From contig NZ_JAGIOP010000002.1 in the NCBI RefSeq assembly GCF_017876775.1, positions 4,030,001-4,094,000 of the forward strand: 64,000 bases of DNA, read 5' to 3'. Below, in pieces: positions 44,328 through 51,430 of the stretch. Under the pieces are notes generated by a model. It was not told the origin of the DNA and did no database searches. It saw only the letters and a list, made by a program, of their open reading frames with translations. Numbering within the stretch: the first letter of the stretch is position 1; the number at the start of each line of letters is the position of its first letter. Origin of the DNA: Mycolicibacterium lutetiense (GTDB lineage Bacteria; Actinomycetota; Actinomycetes; Mycobacteriales; Mycobacteriaceae). The translations under genes were made by a program, and so were the position numbers.

Positions 44328-45490
44328 TGTTCATCGACCTGACAGCTGAGCAGCGCGCGCTGCAAGCCGAACTGCGGGAATACTTCTCGACCCTCATCAC
44401 GCCCGAAGAGGCCGAGGCGATGGAGTCCGACCGGCACAACGAGGCCTACCGCACGGTGATCAAGCGGATGGGCAGTGACGGCAAGCTCGGTGTCGGCTGG
44501 CCCAAGGAGTACGGCGGCCTGGGCTTCGGCCCGGTCGAGCAGCAGATCTTCATCAACGAGGCCAACCGCGCCGACATCCCGTTGCCGATGGTCACGCTGC
44601 AGACCGTGGGCCCGACCCTGCAGGCGCTCGGCACCGAGGAACAGAAGAAGAAGTTCCTCCCCGGAATCCTCGCCGGCGAAGTGCATTTCGCGATCGGCTA
44701 CTCGGAGCCCGAAGCGGGCACCGACCTGGCCTCGCTGCGCACCACCGCCGTCAAGCACGGCGACGAATACATCGTGAACGGTCAGAAGATGTGGACCACC
44801 GGCGCGCATGACGCCGACTACATCTGGCTGGCCTGTCGTACCGATCCCGAAGCTGCCAAGCACAAGGGCATCTCGATCCTGATCGTCGACACCAAGGATC
44901 CCGGCTACTCCTGGACCCCGATCATCCTGTCCGACGGGGCCCATCACACCAACGCGTCGTACTACAACGATGTGCACGTGCCCGCCGACATGCTTGTCGG
45001 CGAGGAGAACGGTGGCTGGAAGCTCATCACCACCCAGCTCAACCACGAGCGTGTCGGTCTCGGGCCGGCCGGCCGCGTTGCCGGCATCTACGACCAGGTG
45101 CACGCCTGGGCGTCCAAGCCCGGTTCGGACGGTGTCACGCCGGTCGAGCAAGACGATGTGAAACGCCTTCTGGGACAGATCAAGTCGATCTGGCGGATCA
45201 ACGAGCTGCTCAACTGGCAGGTTGCGGCATCCGGCGAGACCATCGCCGTGGCCGACGCTGCGGCCACCAAGGTGTTCTCCACCGAGCGCATCCAGGAGGT
45301 CAGCCGGCTCGCCGAAGAGGTCGTCGGCAAGTACGGCAACCCGGCCGACCCGGAGACCGCCGAGCTGCTCGTCTGGCTTGACAAGATGGCCAAGCGCAAC
45401 CTGGTGATCACCTTCGGCGGTGGCGTCAACGAGGTGATGCGCGAGATGATCGCCGCGTCGGGCCTGCGGGTGCCGAGGGTTCCGCGGTAG
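44327..45490 (+). CDS. fadE29: Acyl-CoA dehydrogenase subunit FadE29
   Basis: A 387-residue acyl-CoA dehydrogenase, the larger partner of FadE28. It has the flavin pattern IGYSEPEAGTDLASLRT (near residue 127), MWTTGAHDADYIWLACRTDPEA and a C-terminal segment ITFGGGVNEVMREMIAASGLRV in place of the usual GTNEIQR, seen as GGGVNEVMREMIA. Known role: dehydrogenation in the last cycle of side-chain removal. It is coupled to fadE28 by a TAATG overlap and is followed by chsH2 after 14 bases. Confidence 0.9.
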   Translation: MFIDLTAEQRALQAELREYFSTLITPEEAEAMESDRHNEAYRTVIKRMGSDGKLGVGWPKEYGGLGFGPVEQQIFINEANRADIPLPMVTLQTVGPTLQALGTEEQKKKFLPGILAGEVHFAIGYSEPEAGTDLASLRTTAVKHGDEYIVNGQKMWTTGAHDADYIWLACRTDPEAAKHKGISILIVDTKDPGYSWTPIILSDGAHHTNASYYNDVHVPADMLVGEENGGWKLITTQLNHERVGLGPAGRVAGIYDQVHAWASKPGSDGVTPVEQDDVKRLLGQIKSIWRINELLNWQVAASGETIAVADAAATKVFSTERIQEVSRLAEEVVGKYGNPADPETAELLVWLDKMAKRNLVITFGGGVNEVMREMIAASGLRVPRVPR

Positions 45491-45504
45491 AGCGAAGGGT
45501 TGAG

Positions 45505-46485
45505 ATGAGCGCGAATCTGCAGGCCGGCATCGACGAGATCGTCGCAGCTGGGCGAAGCGAACCGACGGTGGCCCGGGATCTGGTGAATCAGCCCATGATT
45601 CACCACTGGACCGATGCGATCGGCGACAAGAACCCGATCTACGTCGACGCGGAGGCCGCTAGAGCCGCGGGGCATCCCGGCATCGTGGCGCCGCCGGCGA
45701 TGATCCAGGTCTGGACCATGATGGGCCTGGGCCGCACCCGATCCGACGATGACCCGCTGGGCCGCGCGATGAAGTTGTTCGACGACGCCGGGTATGTCGG
45801 CGTCGTGGCCACCAACTGCGACCAGACTTATCACCGTTACCTCGCGCCCGGTGAGCAGGTGGTGATGAGTGCCGAGATCGTCGGCATCGTCGGCCCCAAG
45901 CAGACCGCGCTGGGTGAGGGCTACTTCATCAATCAGAAGATCCGCTGGCATGTCGGTGACGAGGAAGTCGCCGACATGGACTGGCGGATCATGAAGTTCC
46001 TGCCGGCCGGAAAGCAGGCCGAGGACGGCTCAGCCGAAACCGCGGTCATCCCTGAGGACCTCGATCCGGACAAACTGATGCGGCCGTCCTCGTCGCGGGA
46101 CACCAAGTTCTTCTGGGACGGCATCAACGCGCACGAACTCCGGATTCAGCGTCGCCCGGACGGGACGCTGCAGCACCCGCCGGTGCCGGCAGTGTGGAAG
46201 GACTACAAGGACCCGGTGACGGAGTCCGATTACCTGGTGGCCTCGGGCAAGGGCACGGTGTTCAGCTATGTCGTGCACCATGCGCCCAAGGTGCCCGGTC
46301 GCAGCCTGCCGTTCGTGATCGCCCTCGTGGAACTCGAGGAAGGCGTCCGGATGCTGGGCGAGTTGCGGGGTGTCGACGCCGATCAGGTGAAGATCGGAAT
46401 GCCGGTCACCGCAACCTATATCGACTTCCCGGACAGTGAGATCAGTCCGGCTTGGACGCTGTATGCATGGGAGCCACAAGCATGA
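45505..46485 (+). CDS. chsH2: Steroid enoyl-CoA hydratase large subunit ChsH2 with DUF35 domain
   Basis: A 326-residue two-domain protein. Residues 1-175 are a MaoC/hot-dog domain (IHHWTDAIGDKNPIYVD, HPGIVAPPAMIQVWTM). Residues 195-326 are a DUF35 (OB-fold) domain with FFWDGINAHELRIQRRPDGTL and PPVPAVW. In M. tuberculosis the hot-dog half pairs with ChsH1 to hydrate the C17 side chain, and the DUF35 half docks Ltp2, the retro-aldolase. The Cys residues of a zinc ribbon common in DUF35 proteins are not obvious here. It overlaps chsH1 by 4 bases (ATGA). Confidence 0.9.
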   Translation: MSANLQAGIDEIVAAGRSEPTVARDLVNQPMIHHWTDAIGDKNPIYVDAEAARAAGHPGIVAPPAMIQVWTMMGLGRTRSDDDPLGRAMKLFDDAGYVGVVATNCDQTYHRYLAPGEQVVMSAEIVGIVGPKQTALGEGYFINQKIRWHVGDEEVADMDWRIMKFLPAGKQAEDGSAETAVIPEDLDPDKLMRPSSSRDTKFFWDGINAHELRIQRRPDGTLQHPPVPAVWKDYKDPVTESDYLVASGKGTVFSYVVHHAPKVPGRSLPFVIALVELEEGVRMLGELRGVDADQVKIGMPVTATYIDFPDSEISPAWTLYAWEPQA

Positions 46486-46892
46486 GCCCGACTGTTTCCG
46501 ACGTTCGAGTGGGCACTGCACTCCCCGAACTCAAGATCTACGGCGACCCGACATTCATCGTCTCCACCGCCATCGCGACGCGCGACTACCAAGATGTGCA
46601 TCACGACCGGGACTTGGCGCAGGCCAAGGGCTCCAAGGACATCTTCGTCAACATCCTCACCGACACCGGATTGGTCGGCCGGTACGTGACCGACTGGGCC
46701 GGGCCGAACGCCATCGTCAAATCGATCAAGTTGCGACTCGGCGTGCCGTGGTACGCCTACGACACGATCACCTTCACCGGTGAGGTCACCGAGATCGAGG
46801 GGGATCTGGTGAGCCTGAAAGTGGTGGGCAGCAACAGCCTTGGTAACCACGTCATTGCCACCTCCACCCTGGCTATGGGAGGCGCACAGTGA
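46482..46892 (+). CDS. chsH1: Steroid enoyl-CoA hydratase small subunit ChsH1
   Basis: A 136-residue single hot-dog MaoC protein. RDYQDVHHDRDLA carries the Asp35/His40 pair with the spacing of the catalytic Asp and His known in M. tuberculosis ChsH1; its partner ChsH2 supplies structure and CoA contacts. ATG 46482 is chosen because it overlaps the chsH2 stop and gives MSPTVSDVRVG; upstream codons in the frame lie inside chsH2. It overlaps ltp2 by 4 bases (GTGA). Together these genes hydrate 3-oxo-pregna-diene carboxyl-CoA before retro-aldol cleavage. Confidence 0.9.
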   Translation: MSPTVSDVRVGTALPELKIYGDPTFIVSTAIATRDYQDVHHDRDLAQAKGSKDIFVNILTDTGLVGRYVTDWAGPNAIVKSIKLRLGVPWYAYDTITFTGEVTEIEGDLVSLKVVGSNSLGNHVIATSTLAMGGAQ

Positions 46893-48049
46893 GCCTGTCC
46901 GGTAAAGCCGCGATCGCCGGTATCGGCGCCACCGACTTCTCCAAGAACTCCGGGCGCAGTGAACTGCGTCTGGCCGCCGAGGCCGTGCTCGACGCACTCG
47001 AGGACGCGGGCCTCAAGCCGTCTGACGTCGACGGTCTGGTGACGTTCACGATGGACTCCAACCTGGAGACCGCCGTGGCGCGTTCGACTGGGATCGGGGA
47101 CCTGAAGTTCTTCAGCCAGATCGGCTATGGCGGCGGTGCCGCCGCGGCGACCGTCCAGCAGGCGGCTCTCGCCGTCGCTACCGGTGTGGCGGAAGTCGTT
47201 GTGGCTTACCGGGCTTTCAACGAGCGCTCGGAGTTCCGATTCGGCCAGGTGATGACCGGCCTGACCGTCAACGCGGATTCGCGCGGTGTCGAGTACAGCT
47301 GGTCCTACCCGCACGGGTTGAGTACCCCGGCGGCCTCAGTGGCCATGATCGCCCAGCGGTACATGCACGAATACGGTGCCACGAGTGCGGATTTCGGTGC
47401 AGTGTCGGTGGCCGACCGAAAGCACGCCGCGACCAACCCGAAGGCTTTCTTCTACGGCAAGCCGATCACCATCGAGGATCATCAGAACTCACGGTGGATC
47501 GCCGAACCGCTGCGGCTGCTGGACTGCTGCCAGGAGAGCGACGGTGGTGTCGCCATCGTCGTCACCACCCCGGAACGGGCCAAGGACCTCAAGCACCGGC
47601 CGGCGATCATCGAGGCCGCCGCCCAGGGTGCCGGCGCCGACCAGTTCACGATGTACTCGTACTACCGCGACGAGCTCGGTCTCCCCGAGATGGGACTGGT
47701 CGGCCGTCAGCTCTGGCAGCAGAGTGGTCTGTCGCCCGACGACATCCAGACGGCGATCCTCTACGACCACTTCACCCCGTACACGTTGATCCAGCTCGAG
47801 GAGCTCGGCTTCTGTGGCAAGGGCGAGGCCAAGGACTTCATTGCCAACGGTGCCATCGAGGTCGGCGGCCGGCTCCCGATCAACACCCACGGTGGTCAGC
47901 TCGGTGAGGCCTACATCCACGGGATGAACGGCATCGCCGAGGGCGTGCGGCAATTGCGGGGGACGTCGGTCAACCAGGTCGACGGCGTCGAGCATGTGTT
48001 GGTCACCGCGGGCACAGGCGTGCCGACGTCGGGATTGATCCTCGGATAA
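46889..48049 (+). CDS. ltp2: Steroid side-chain retro-aldolase Ltp2
   Basis: A 386-residue protein of the thiolase-fold lipid-transfer group (SCP-x-like). It starts KAAIAGIGATDFSKNSGRS, and has YGGGAAAATVQQAALAV near residue 80 and INTHGGQLGEAYIHGMNG near the end. The nucleophilic Cys of true thiolases is absent at the usual place (GGGAAAA replaces QxCGS), as expected for a retro-aldolase. Known role: with the ChsH2 DUF35 domain it cleaves the 17-hydroxy CoA ester to androstenedione and propionyl-CoA. It is the last gene of the cyp125 operon. Confidence 0.9.
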   Translation: MSLSGKAAIAGIGATDFSKNSGRSELRLAAEAVLDALEDAGLKPSDVDGLVTFTMDSNLETAVARSTGIGDLKFFSQIGYGGGAAAATVQQAALAVATGVAEVVVAYRAFNERSEFRFGQVMTGLTVNADSRGVEYSWSYPHGLSTPAASVAMIAQRYMHEYGATSADFGAVSVADRKHAATNPKAFFYGKPITIEDHQNSRWIAEPLRLLDCCQESDGGVAIVVTTPERAKDLKHRPAIIEAAAQGAGADQFTMYSYYRDELGLPEMGLVGRQLWQQSGLSPDDIQTAILYDHFTPYTLIQLEELGFCGKGEAKDFIANGAIEVGGRLPINTHGGQLGEAYIHGMNGIAEGVRQLRGTSVNQVDGVEHVLVTAGTGVPTSGLILG

Positions 48050-48069
48050 AGGTGCATCGCCACCCCTGT

Positions 48070-48098
48070 TTGACACGGTAATGTTCGCTCCGGATATG
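48070..48098 (+). promoter_or_regulatory. Possible promoter upstream of the type-VII-like pair
   Basis: TTGACA at 48070-48075 is followed after 17 bases by GATATG (48093-48098), a fair -35 but weak -10 match. A purine-rich AGAAGGGGGG precedes the ATG at 48126. This would let the pair be expressed independently of the cyp125 operon. Confidence 0.35.
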
Positions 48099-48125
48099 CA
48101 TCACGCGTAGAAGGGGGGCCGCGGT

Positions 48126-49235
48126 ATGGCTGTGGAGCGCGACAGTAGCCCGTACGGGTCGCAGACGTTGCTCGGACCGGGTTGGCCGAGTGTCGATGAA
48201 GAGCAGCTGATCGCGGCAGCGGGGTCGTATCAGAAGATCGCCGCCAAGATCAGCGGCACCGTCGTCCCGCAACAGACCAGCCAGCTGTCGAAGCTGCAGG
48301 GTACGTGGGAAGGCGGCGCGGCGTTGGCTGCCTCGGGTGAGGCGACCACGATGATCGGCGGACATGAGGCCAATGGCCTGCAGGCGCAGGCCATCTCCAC
48401 AGCGTTGATGAAGATGGCGACGACCGTGGCGGAGACCAAGGCCATCGTTAACGCGGCCGCGGAAGAGGTCCAGCAGGAGGTCATGGGAATTTTGGCCCTG
48501 GGGCCGCTAGCCGGCCCTAATGTGCAGGCGGTGATCGAGAGCCGGGTCAAGGCGGGTTTGGCGCAGAACACTGCGACGGTCTCGGCCGCCTCCGCTTCCA
48601 TGGCAGACAGCCTCAGCACGATTGCCAACCTTCCACAGGTCGGCACCCCGCCGACGGCCCAGGCACAGCAGGCCGCCCAGAAGGGCGCCGATTCGATGAT
48701 GCAGCTGATCAGCCAGCTGCCGCAGATGCTGGGCCAGATCCCGCAGATGGCAGGCCAGATTCCGCAACAGCTCTCCCAGCCGCTGCAGCAGATGGCGCAG
48801 CCGCTGCAGCAACTGGTCTCGCAGTTGGGTTCGGGCGGCAAGGGCACGGGCGGCGGGGTCAGCCCGTTCTCGTCGTTCTCGAACCATCCGGCGGCCGGCG
48901 GCTCCGGTCCCAGCGGTGGTGCGGGCATGGTCAAGGCCGCGGGTCTGCCCGGCGGCGGTGGCGGCGGAGCCGCACAGACCCCACTGCTGGCGAAGATGGT
49001 CGGTGGTGGCAGTACCGCGCCGGTCTCGGTCGACCCCGGTGCCAGTGCCGCGGTGGTCGGCGGTGTCGCCCCGGTGGCGGCGGCCAACTCGGCCGGCGGT
49101 ATGGGTGGTGGCATGGGCATGATGGGCGGGGGTCAGCGTGGCGGTGGCGGTGGCGGCACCACGACCGGGCTGGCGGTCCCGGCTCCTTTGGAATACGACA
49201 CGGGGGATGGTGACGATGACTATGACGATTGGTGA
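48126..49235 (+). CDS. WxG-containing, type-VII-secretion-like protein
   Basis: A 369-residue protein. The N-terminal 175 residues are Ala/Gln-rich and helical, with a WEG (WxG) turn at 61-63 between two predicted helices (LIAAAGSYQKIAAKI and ALAASGEATTMIGGHE). A Gln/Pro/Met-rich stretch with repeated QMAGQIPQ / QPLQQM units follows (about 200-240), then a Gly-rich linker and a very acidic C-terminus, EYDTGDGDDDYDDW. This resembles PPE/Esp-type ESX substrates in layout, but the N-terminal PPE motif is absent. The gene stands where M. tuberculosis has PPE63 (between ltp2 and the kstD group). The next gene carries a YxxxD motif, so the two may form a secreted heterodimer (inference). Confidence 0.65.
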   Translation: MAVERDSSPYGSQTLLGPGWPSVDEEQLIAAAGSYQKIAAKISGTVVPQQTSQLSKLQGTWEGGAALAASGEATTMIGGHEANGLQAQAISTALMKMATTVAETKAIVNAAAEEVQQEVMGILALGPLAGPNVQAVIESRVKAGLAQNTATVSAASASMADSLSTIANLPQVGTPPTAQAQQAAQKGADSMMQLISQLPQMLGQIPQMAGQIPQQLSQPLQQMAQPLQQLVSQLGSGGKGTGGGVSPFSSFSNHPAAGGSGPSGGAGMVKAAGLPGGGGGGAAQTPLLAKMVGGGSTAPVSVDPGASAAVVGGVAPVAAANSAGGMGGGMGMMGGGQRGGGGGGTTTGLAVPAPLEYDTGDGDDDYDDW

Positions 49236-49262
49236 TCGGTCTCGACGGGAAGGGGGTAACCG

Positions 49263-50051
49263 GTGAATTCACCGTTGTCGATGGGCGGGAAGCTCGGCTG
49301 GGACGCCGCGTCCTTGACCATGCCCGACATGCCGTCGATTCAGCCCGGTGAGGATGCGATGAGCATGACCATCGCCGGCATCGTGCCTACTCTGGCGGCC
49401 TCGCTGACCACGAATGTGACGGCGTTGTCGGCCAAGGAAAACATGTTCAACGCCAAGCTCTCGGATGCCCAGGGTGCCTACGAGAAGGCCGACGACTCCG
49501 GTGGCCAGGGCGTCGGTCAGCTCAGCCAGATGATGGGGCAGATGGGCCAGATGGGCCAGATGGCCAGTGCGCCCACGCAGGCCTTGGGACAGATGGGCGG
49601 ACAGTTCGGCTCGTTGATGGAGCCGTTGATGAAAGCCATGGAGGGCGCCAAGGGTGGCGGCTCGGAGAATGGCGGCGCGCCGGGTGCCGGTCAGCCCGGT
49701 GGCGCGGGTGGCCCGAATCCGCAACAGCAGCAAGACGAACGCGAGGCCGAGCTCAACGATCGGGACAAGCAACAGGACGATCGCGAGACAGCGCAGAACG
49801 ATCGCGACGTTGCACAGGATCGTCGCGAAGCCGGCCTGGATTCGCGGGAAACGCAGATGAGCGCCCCATCAGGTGGGACGGCGTCGGCGGCTCCGCATTC
49901 GGCGCCTCCGGTGCAACACTCGGCTCCGCCCGCTGCGTCCGCACCGCCTGCCGCCGCGCCCGCCCCGAGCCAGCCGGCTCCCGGCCCGGTTCCGGTGGCA
50001 CCCGAGGCCCCGCGCCATTCCGGCGGGGACGATCTCTGGAAGCGGATGTAG
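49263..50051 (+). CDS. YxxxD-containing, type-VII-secretion-like partner protein
   Basis: A 262-residue protein. Residues 30-72 look like a PE-like helical hairpin and end in YEKAD (73-77), matching the YxxxD/E export signal of ESX substrates. A Met/Gly/Gln stretch follows (MGQMGQMGQM), then a Gly-rich linker. Residues 158-199 hold six exact seven-residue repeats of the form x-x-R-[DE]-x-x-x (DEREAEL, NDRDKQQ, DDRETAQ and so on), a highly charged helix or coiled coil. The C-terminus is Ala/Pro-rich. GTG at 49263 has AAGGGGG upstream; it lies 27 bases after the WxG gene. Its function is unknown; export through an ESX system is inferred from the motif and pairing. Confidence 0.65.
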   Translation: MNSPLSMGGKLGWDAASLTMPDMPSIQPGEDAMSMTIAGIVPTLAASLTTNVTALSAKENMFNAKLSDAQGAYEKADDSGGQGVGQLSQMMGQMGQMGQMASAPTQALGQMGGQFGSLMEPLMKAMEGAKGGGSENGGAPGAGQPGGAGGPNPQQQQDEREAELNDRDKQQDDRETAQNDRDVAQDRREAGLDSRETQMSAPSGGTASAAPHSAPPVQHSAPPAASAPPAAAPAPSQPAPGPVPVAPEAPRHSGGDDLWKRM

Positions 50052-50070
50052 TTTCACTTCAGCTGGATTG

Positions 50071-50102
50071 AAGCGGGCGTCGGTGTAAACCGGCGCCCGC
50101 TT
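50071..50102. terminator. Hairpin terminator after the type-VII-like pair
   Basis: The arms AAGCGGGCG and CGCCCGCTT (50071-50079 and 50094-50102) continue inward through a G-T pair and CGG/CCG around a six-base loop. It is 20 bases after the stop of the YxxxD gene. Confidence 0.75.
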
Positions 50103-50141
50103 CGCTTTGTCCCGCTTTGCTTTGTCCCGCTTCGCTTTTGT
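50096..50141. repeat. Three tandem 15-bp repeats
   Basis: Units of CCCGCTTCGCTTTGT, CCCGCTTTGCTTTGT and CCCGCTTCGCTTTTGT follow one another at 50096, 50111 and 50126, differing by one substitution and one added T. They begin in the right arm of the terminator and run into a palindromic repeat. Confidence 0.8.
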
Positions 50142-50185
50142 CACGCTGGAGTGGCCGTCGCAGTCGACAGTCACTCCAGCGTGAC
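50140..50185. repeat. Palindromic repeat, copy 1
   Basis: The arms GTCACGCTGGAGTG (50140-50153) and its exact complement (50172-50185) enclose an 18-base loop containing GTCGCAGTCGAC. A near-identical element, with two differences over the shared core and loop, lies at 51367-51411 on the other side of the DUF559-like gene. Confidence 0.8.
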
Positions 50186-50220
50186 AATGTGCGCGGTCAA
50201 CTCCCACCGATCGATATCAA

Positions 50221-50268
50221 TGTCACGCTAGCGTGGCCTGCAAGCTCGAAAGCCACGCTAGCGTGACA
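50221..50268. repeat. Palindromic repeat of self-complementary arms
   Basis: Two 17-base arms (50221-50237 and 50252-50268) are perfect inverted copies with a 14-base loop; each arm itself contains the palindrome CACGCTAGCGTG. The stop codon of the DUF559-like gene lies inside the right arm, so the last codons of that gene are made from repeat sequence. It may act as the gene's terminator. Confidence 0.8.
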
Positions 50269-51103
50269 CTCGTTGTGCCCGAGCGGCGATGACCCGGCGC
50301 AGAATATTCGCTTCGCGTTCGCCCGCGGAGATCCGGACGTTGATCCAGCCTTGGCGCTGTATCCGTTCGGCTCGTCGGAGGTCCCAGCCGTACCGCCTGC
50401 TGCTGGCTCGGTGTTCCTCACCGTCGTACTCGGCTGCGACTTTGATGTCTTCCCAACCCATGTCGAGGTAGGCGAACGGGTCGCCCGGGCCGTCGACAAC
50501 CGGAATCTGAGTCTGCGGGGGAGGCAAGCCCCCGTCGATGACGATCAACCGCAACCAGGTTTCTTTGGGTGACTGCCCACCGCTGTCCATCAGTCCCAAG
50601 GCTGTGCGGGCGCGTTGGATACCTCGGCGTCGGGCGTGCCGCTGCACGAGCAGGTCGACGTCGGCAGCCTTGAGGTCGGTTGCGCAGGCGAGTGCGTCGA
50701 GGGCGGCCACCGCGTCGTCTCGCGGATACCAACTTCCGATGTCGAGGGCGGTGCGGGCCACCGAGGTGACCGGAATCCCGTCGATCCGGACTATCTCATC
50801 CTCTTCGATTTCCTCGGTCCGAACCCGAAGTCCTGCAAGTGGATTGCGGTTGGAGTGGATCATCTCGAACGGAGCGCCTGGGTCCACCCACCTTGCGCCG
50901 TGGACTGCGGCCGCAGAGTTCCCCGCGACGATGCCGCGTTGACGAGACCACAGCCAGCCGGCCCGGGCCCGGACGAGTGGCGTCAGTTCGGTGCCCGGAC
51001 TCACGTAGACATCCCCAAAAACCCTTGTGTACCTGGTGCGCAGTGCGCTCTTGTGCAACTCGCCGGTGGCGACGGCCTCACTGCCGACGAATGGTTCCCC
51101 CAT
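50258..51103 (-). CDS. DUF559-like protein with AbiEi-like N-terminus
   Basis: A 281-residue protein. The first 180 residues have the look of the AbiEi antitoxin-like proteins common in actinobacteria (GNSAAAVHGARWVDPG, then RIDGIPVTSVARTALDIGS). The C-terminal 100 residues have a Vsr/DUF559-type nuclease pattern: PYLD-like AYLDMGWEDIKVAAEYDGEEHR with acidic residues in AYLDMGW and VAAEYDGEEH, then a basic RRAERIQRQGW. Related genes occur in many copies in mycobacteria; a function as orphan antitoxin or nuclease is not proven. It is surrounded on both sides by the same family of palindromes, and its end lies within one of them. It is absent from the usual steroid gene order and probably acquired. 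Confidence 0.7.
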   Translation of the reverse strand: MGEPFVGSEAVATGELHKSALRTRYTRVFGDVYVSPGTELTPLVRARAGWLWSRQRGIVAGNSAAAVHGARWVDPGAPFEMIHSNRNPLAGLRVRTEEIEEDEIVRIDGIPVTSVARTALDIGSWYPRDDAVAALDALACATDLKAADVDLLVQRHARRRGIQRARTALGLMDSGGQSPKETWLRLIVIDGGLPPPQTQIPVVDGPGDPFAYLDMGWEDIKVAAEYDGEEHRASSRRYGWDLRRAERIQRQGWINVRISAGEREANILRRVIAARAQRVSR

Positions 51104-51268
51104 GGCGAGAAAGTGTGCAGGGCAATGCCGTATCCGTCACGTCGGTTATCCACAGGCGCTGGCGTGACGCTGGTTGTCCACAGCCGCCCTGGTGTGACAG
51201 ATGACAGTCGTGGGGGGTCGTGCTATGACGTGCACGCCGTCACGCCAGAGTGTCTGTCGGCGCCCAGA

Positions 51269-51313
51269 GCCACGCTGGCGTGACAAAGCCATGGCCACGC
51301 TGGCGTGACAAAG
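51269..51313. repeat. Two direct 20-bp repeats
   Basis: GCCACGCTGGCGTGACAAAG occurs exactly at 51269-51288 and 51294-51313 with a five-base gap. Each contains the imperfect palindrome CACGCTGGCGTG and ends in GACAAAG, the same ending as the palindromic element at 51367. Confidence 0.85.
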
Positions 51314-51366
51314 CGAGTGGCAGCCAGGCCATTGCCTCGAAATGCCCACTGGTGGCCCCGAATACA

Positions 51367-51411
51367 ACGCTGGAGTGGCCGTCGCATTCGACAGCCACTC
51401 CAGCGTGACAA
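51367..51411. repeat. Palindromic repeat, copy 2, at the end of the hsd4B-kstD operon
   Basis: The arms ACGCTGGAGTGGC (51367-51379) and its complement (51394-51406) with a 14-base loop, followed by GACAAAG. It lies 20 bases after the stop of the hsd4B gene, which reads leftwards, so it probably also serves as terminator. It closely matches copy 1 at 50140. Confidence 0.8.
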
Positions 51412-51430
51412 AGCAGGGAAGAACAGAGAG

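Larger units (their letters stand above)
51104..51430. other. Repeat-rich intergenic region
   Basis: About 327 bases without a gene. It contains at least six variants of the word CTGGNGTGAC in both orientations (for example near 51162, 51190, 51240, 51274 and 51299), the two direct copies at 51269 and 51294, and a palindromic repeat at the right end. The promoter of the DUF559-like gene must lie in its left part. Confidence 0.7.

Noticed and set aside
46889..48049. Calling ltp2 a thiolase
   Set aside because: The thiolase nucleophile motif with Cys is missing, and the gene follows chsH2-chsH1, so the retro-aldolase assignment fits better.
48126..50051. Calling the pair PE/PPE genes
   Set aside because: Neither protein has the N-terminal Pro-Glu or Pro-Pro-Glu motif, and the gene order is reversed. 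Only the WxG and YxxxD motifs and the pairing are supported.
51239..51411. CRISPR array
   Set aside because: The repeats are palindromic, differ in orientation and length, and have no regular spacers of about 30-40 bases; no cas genes are near.
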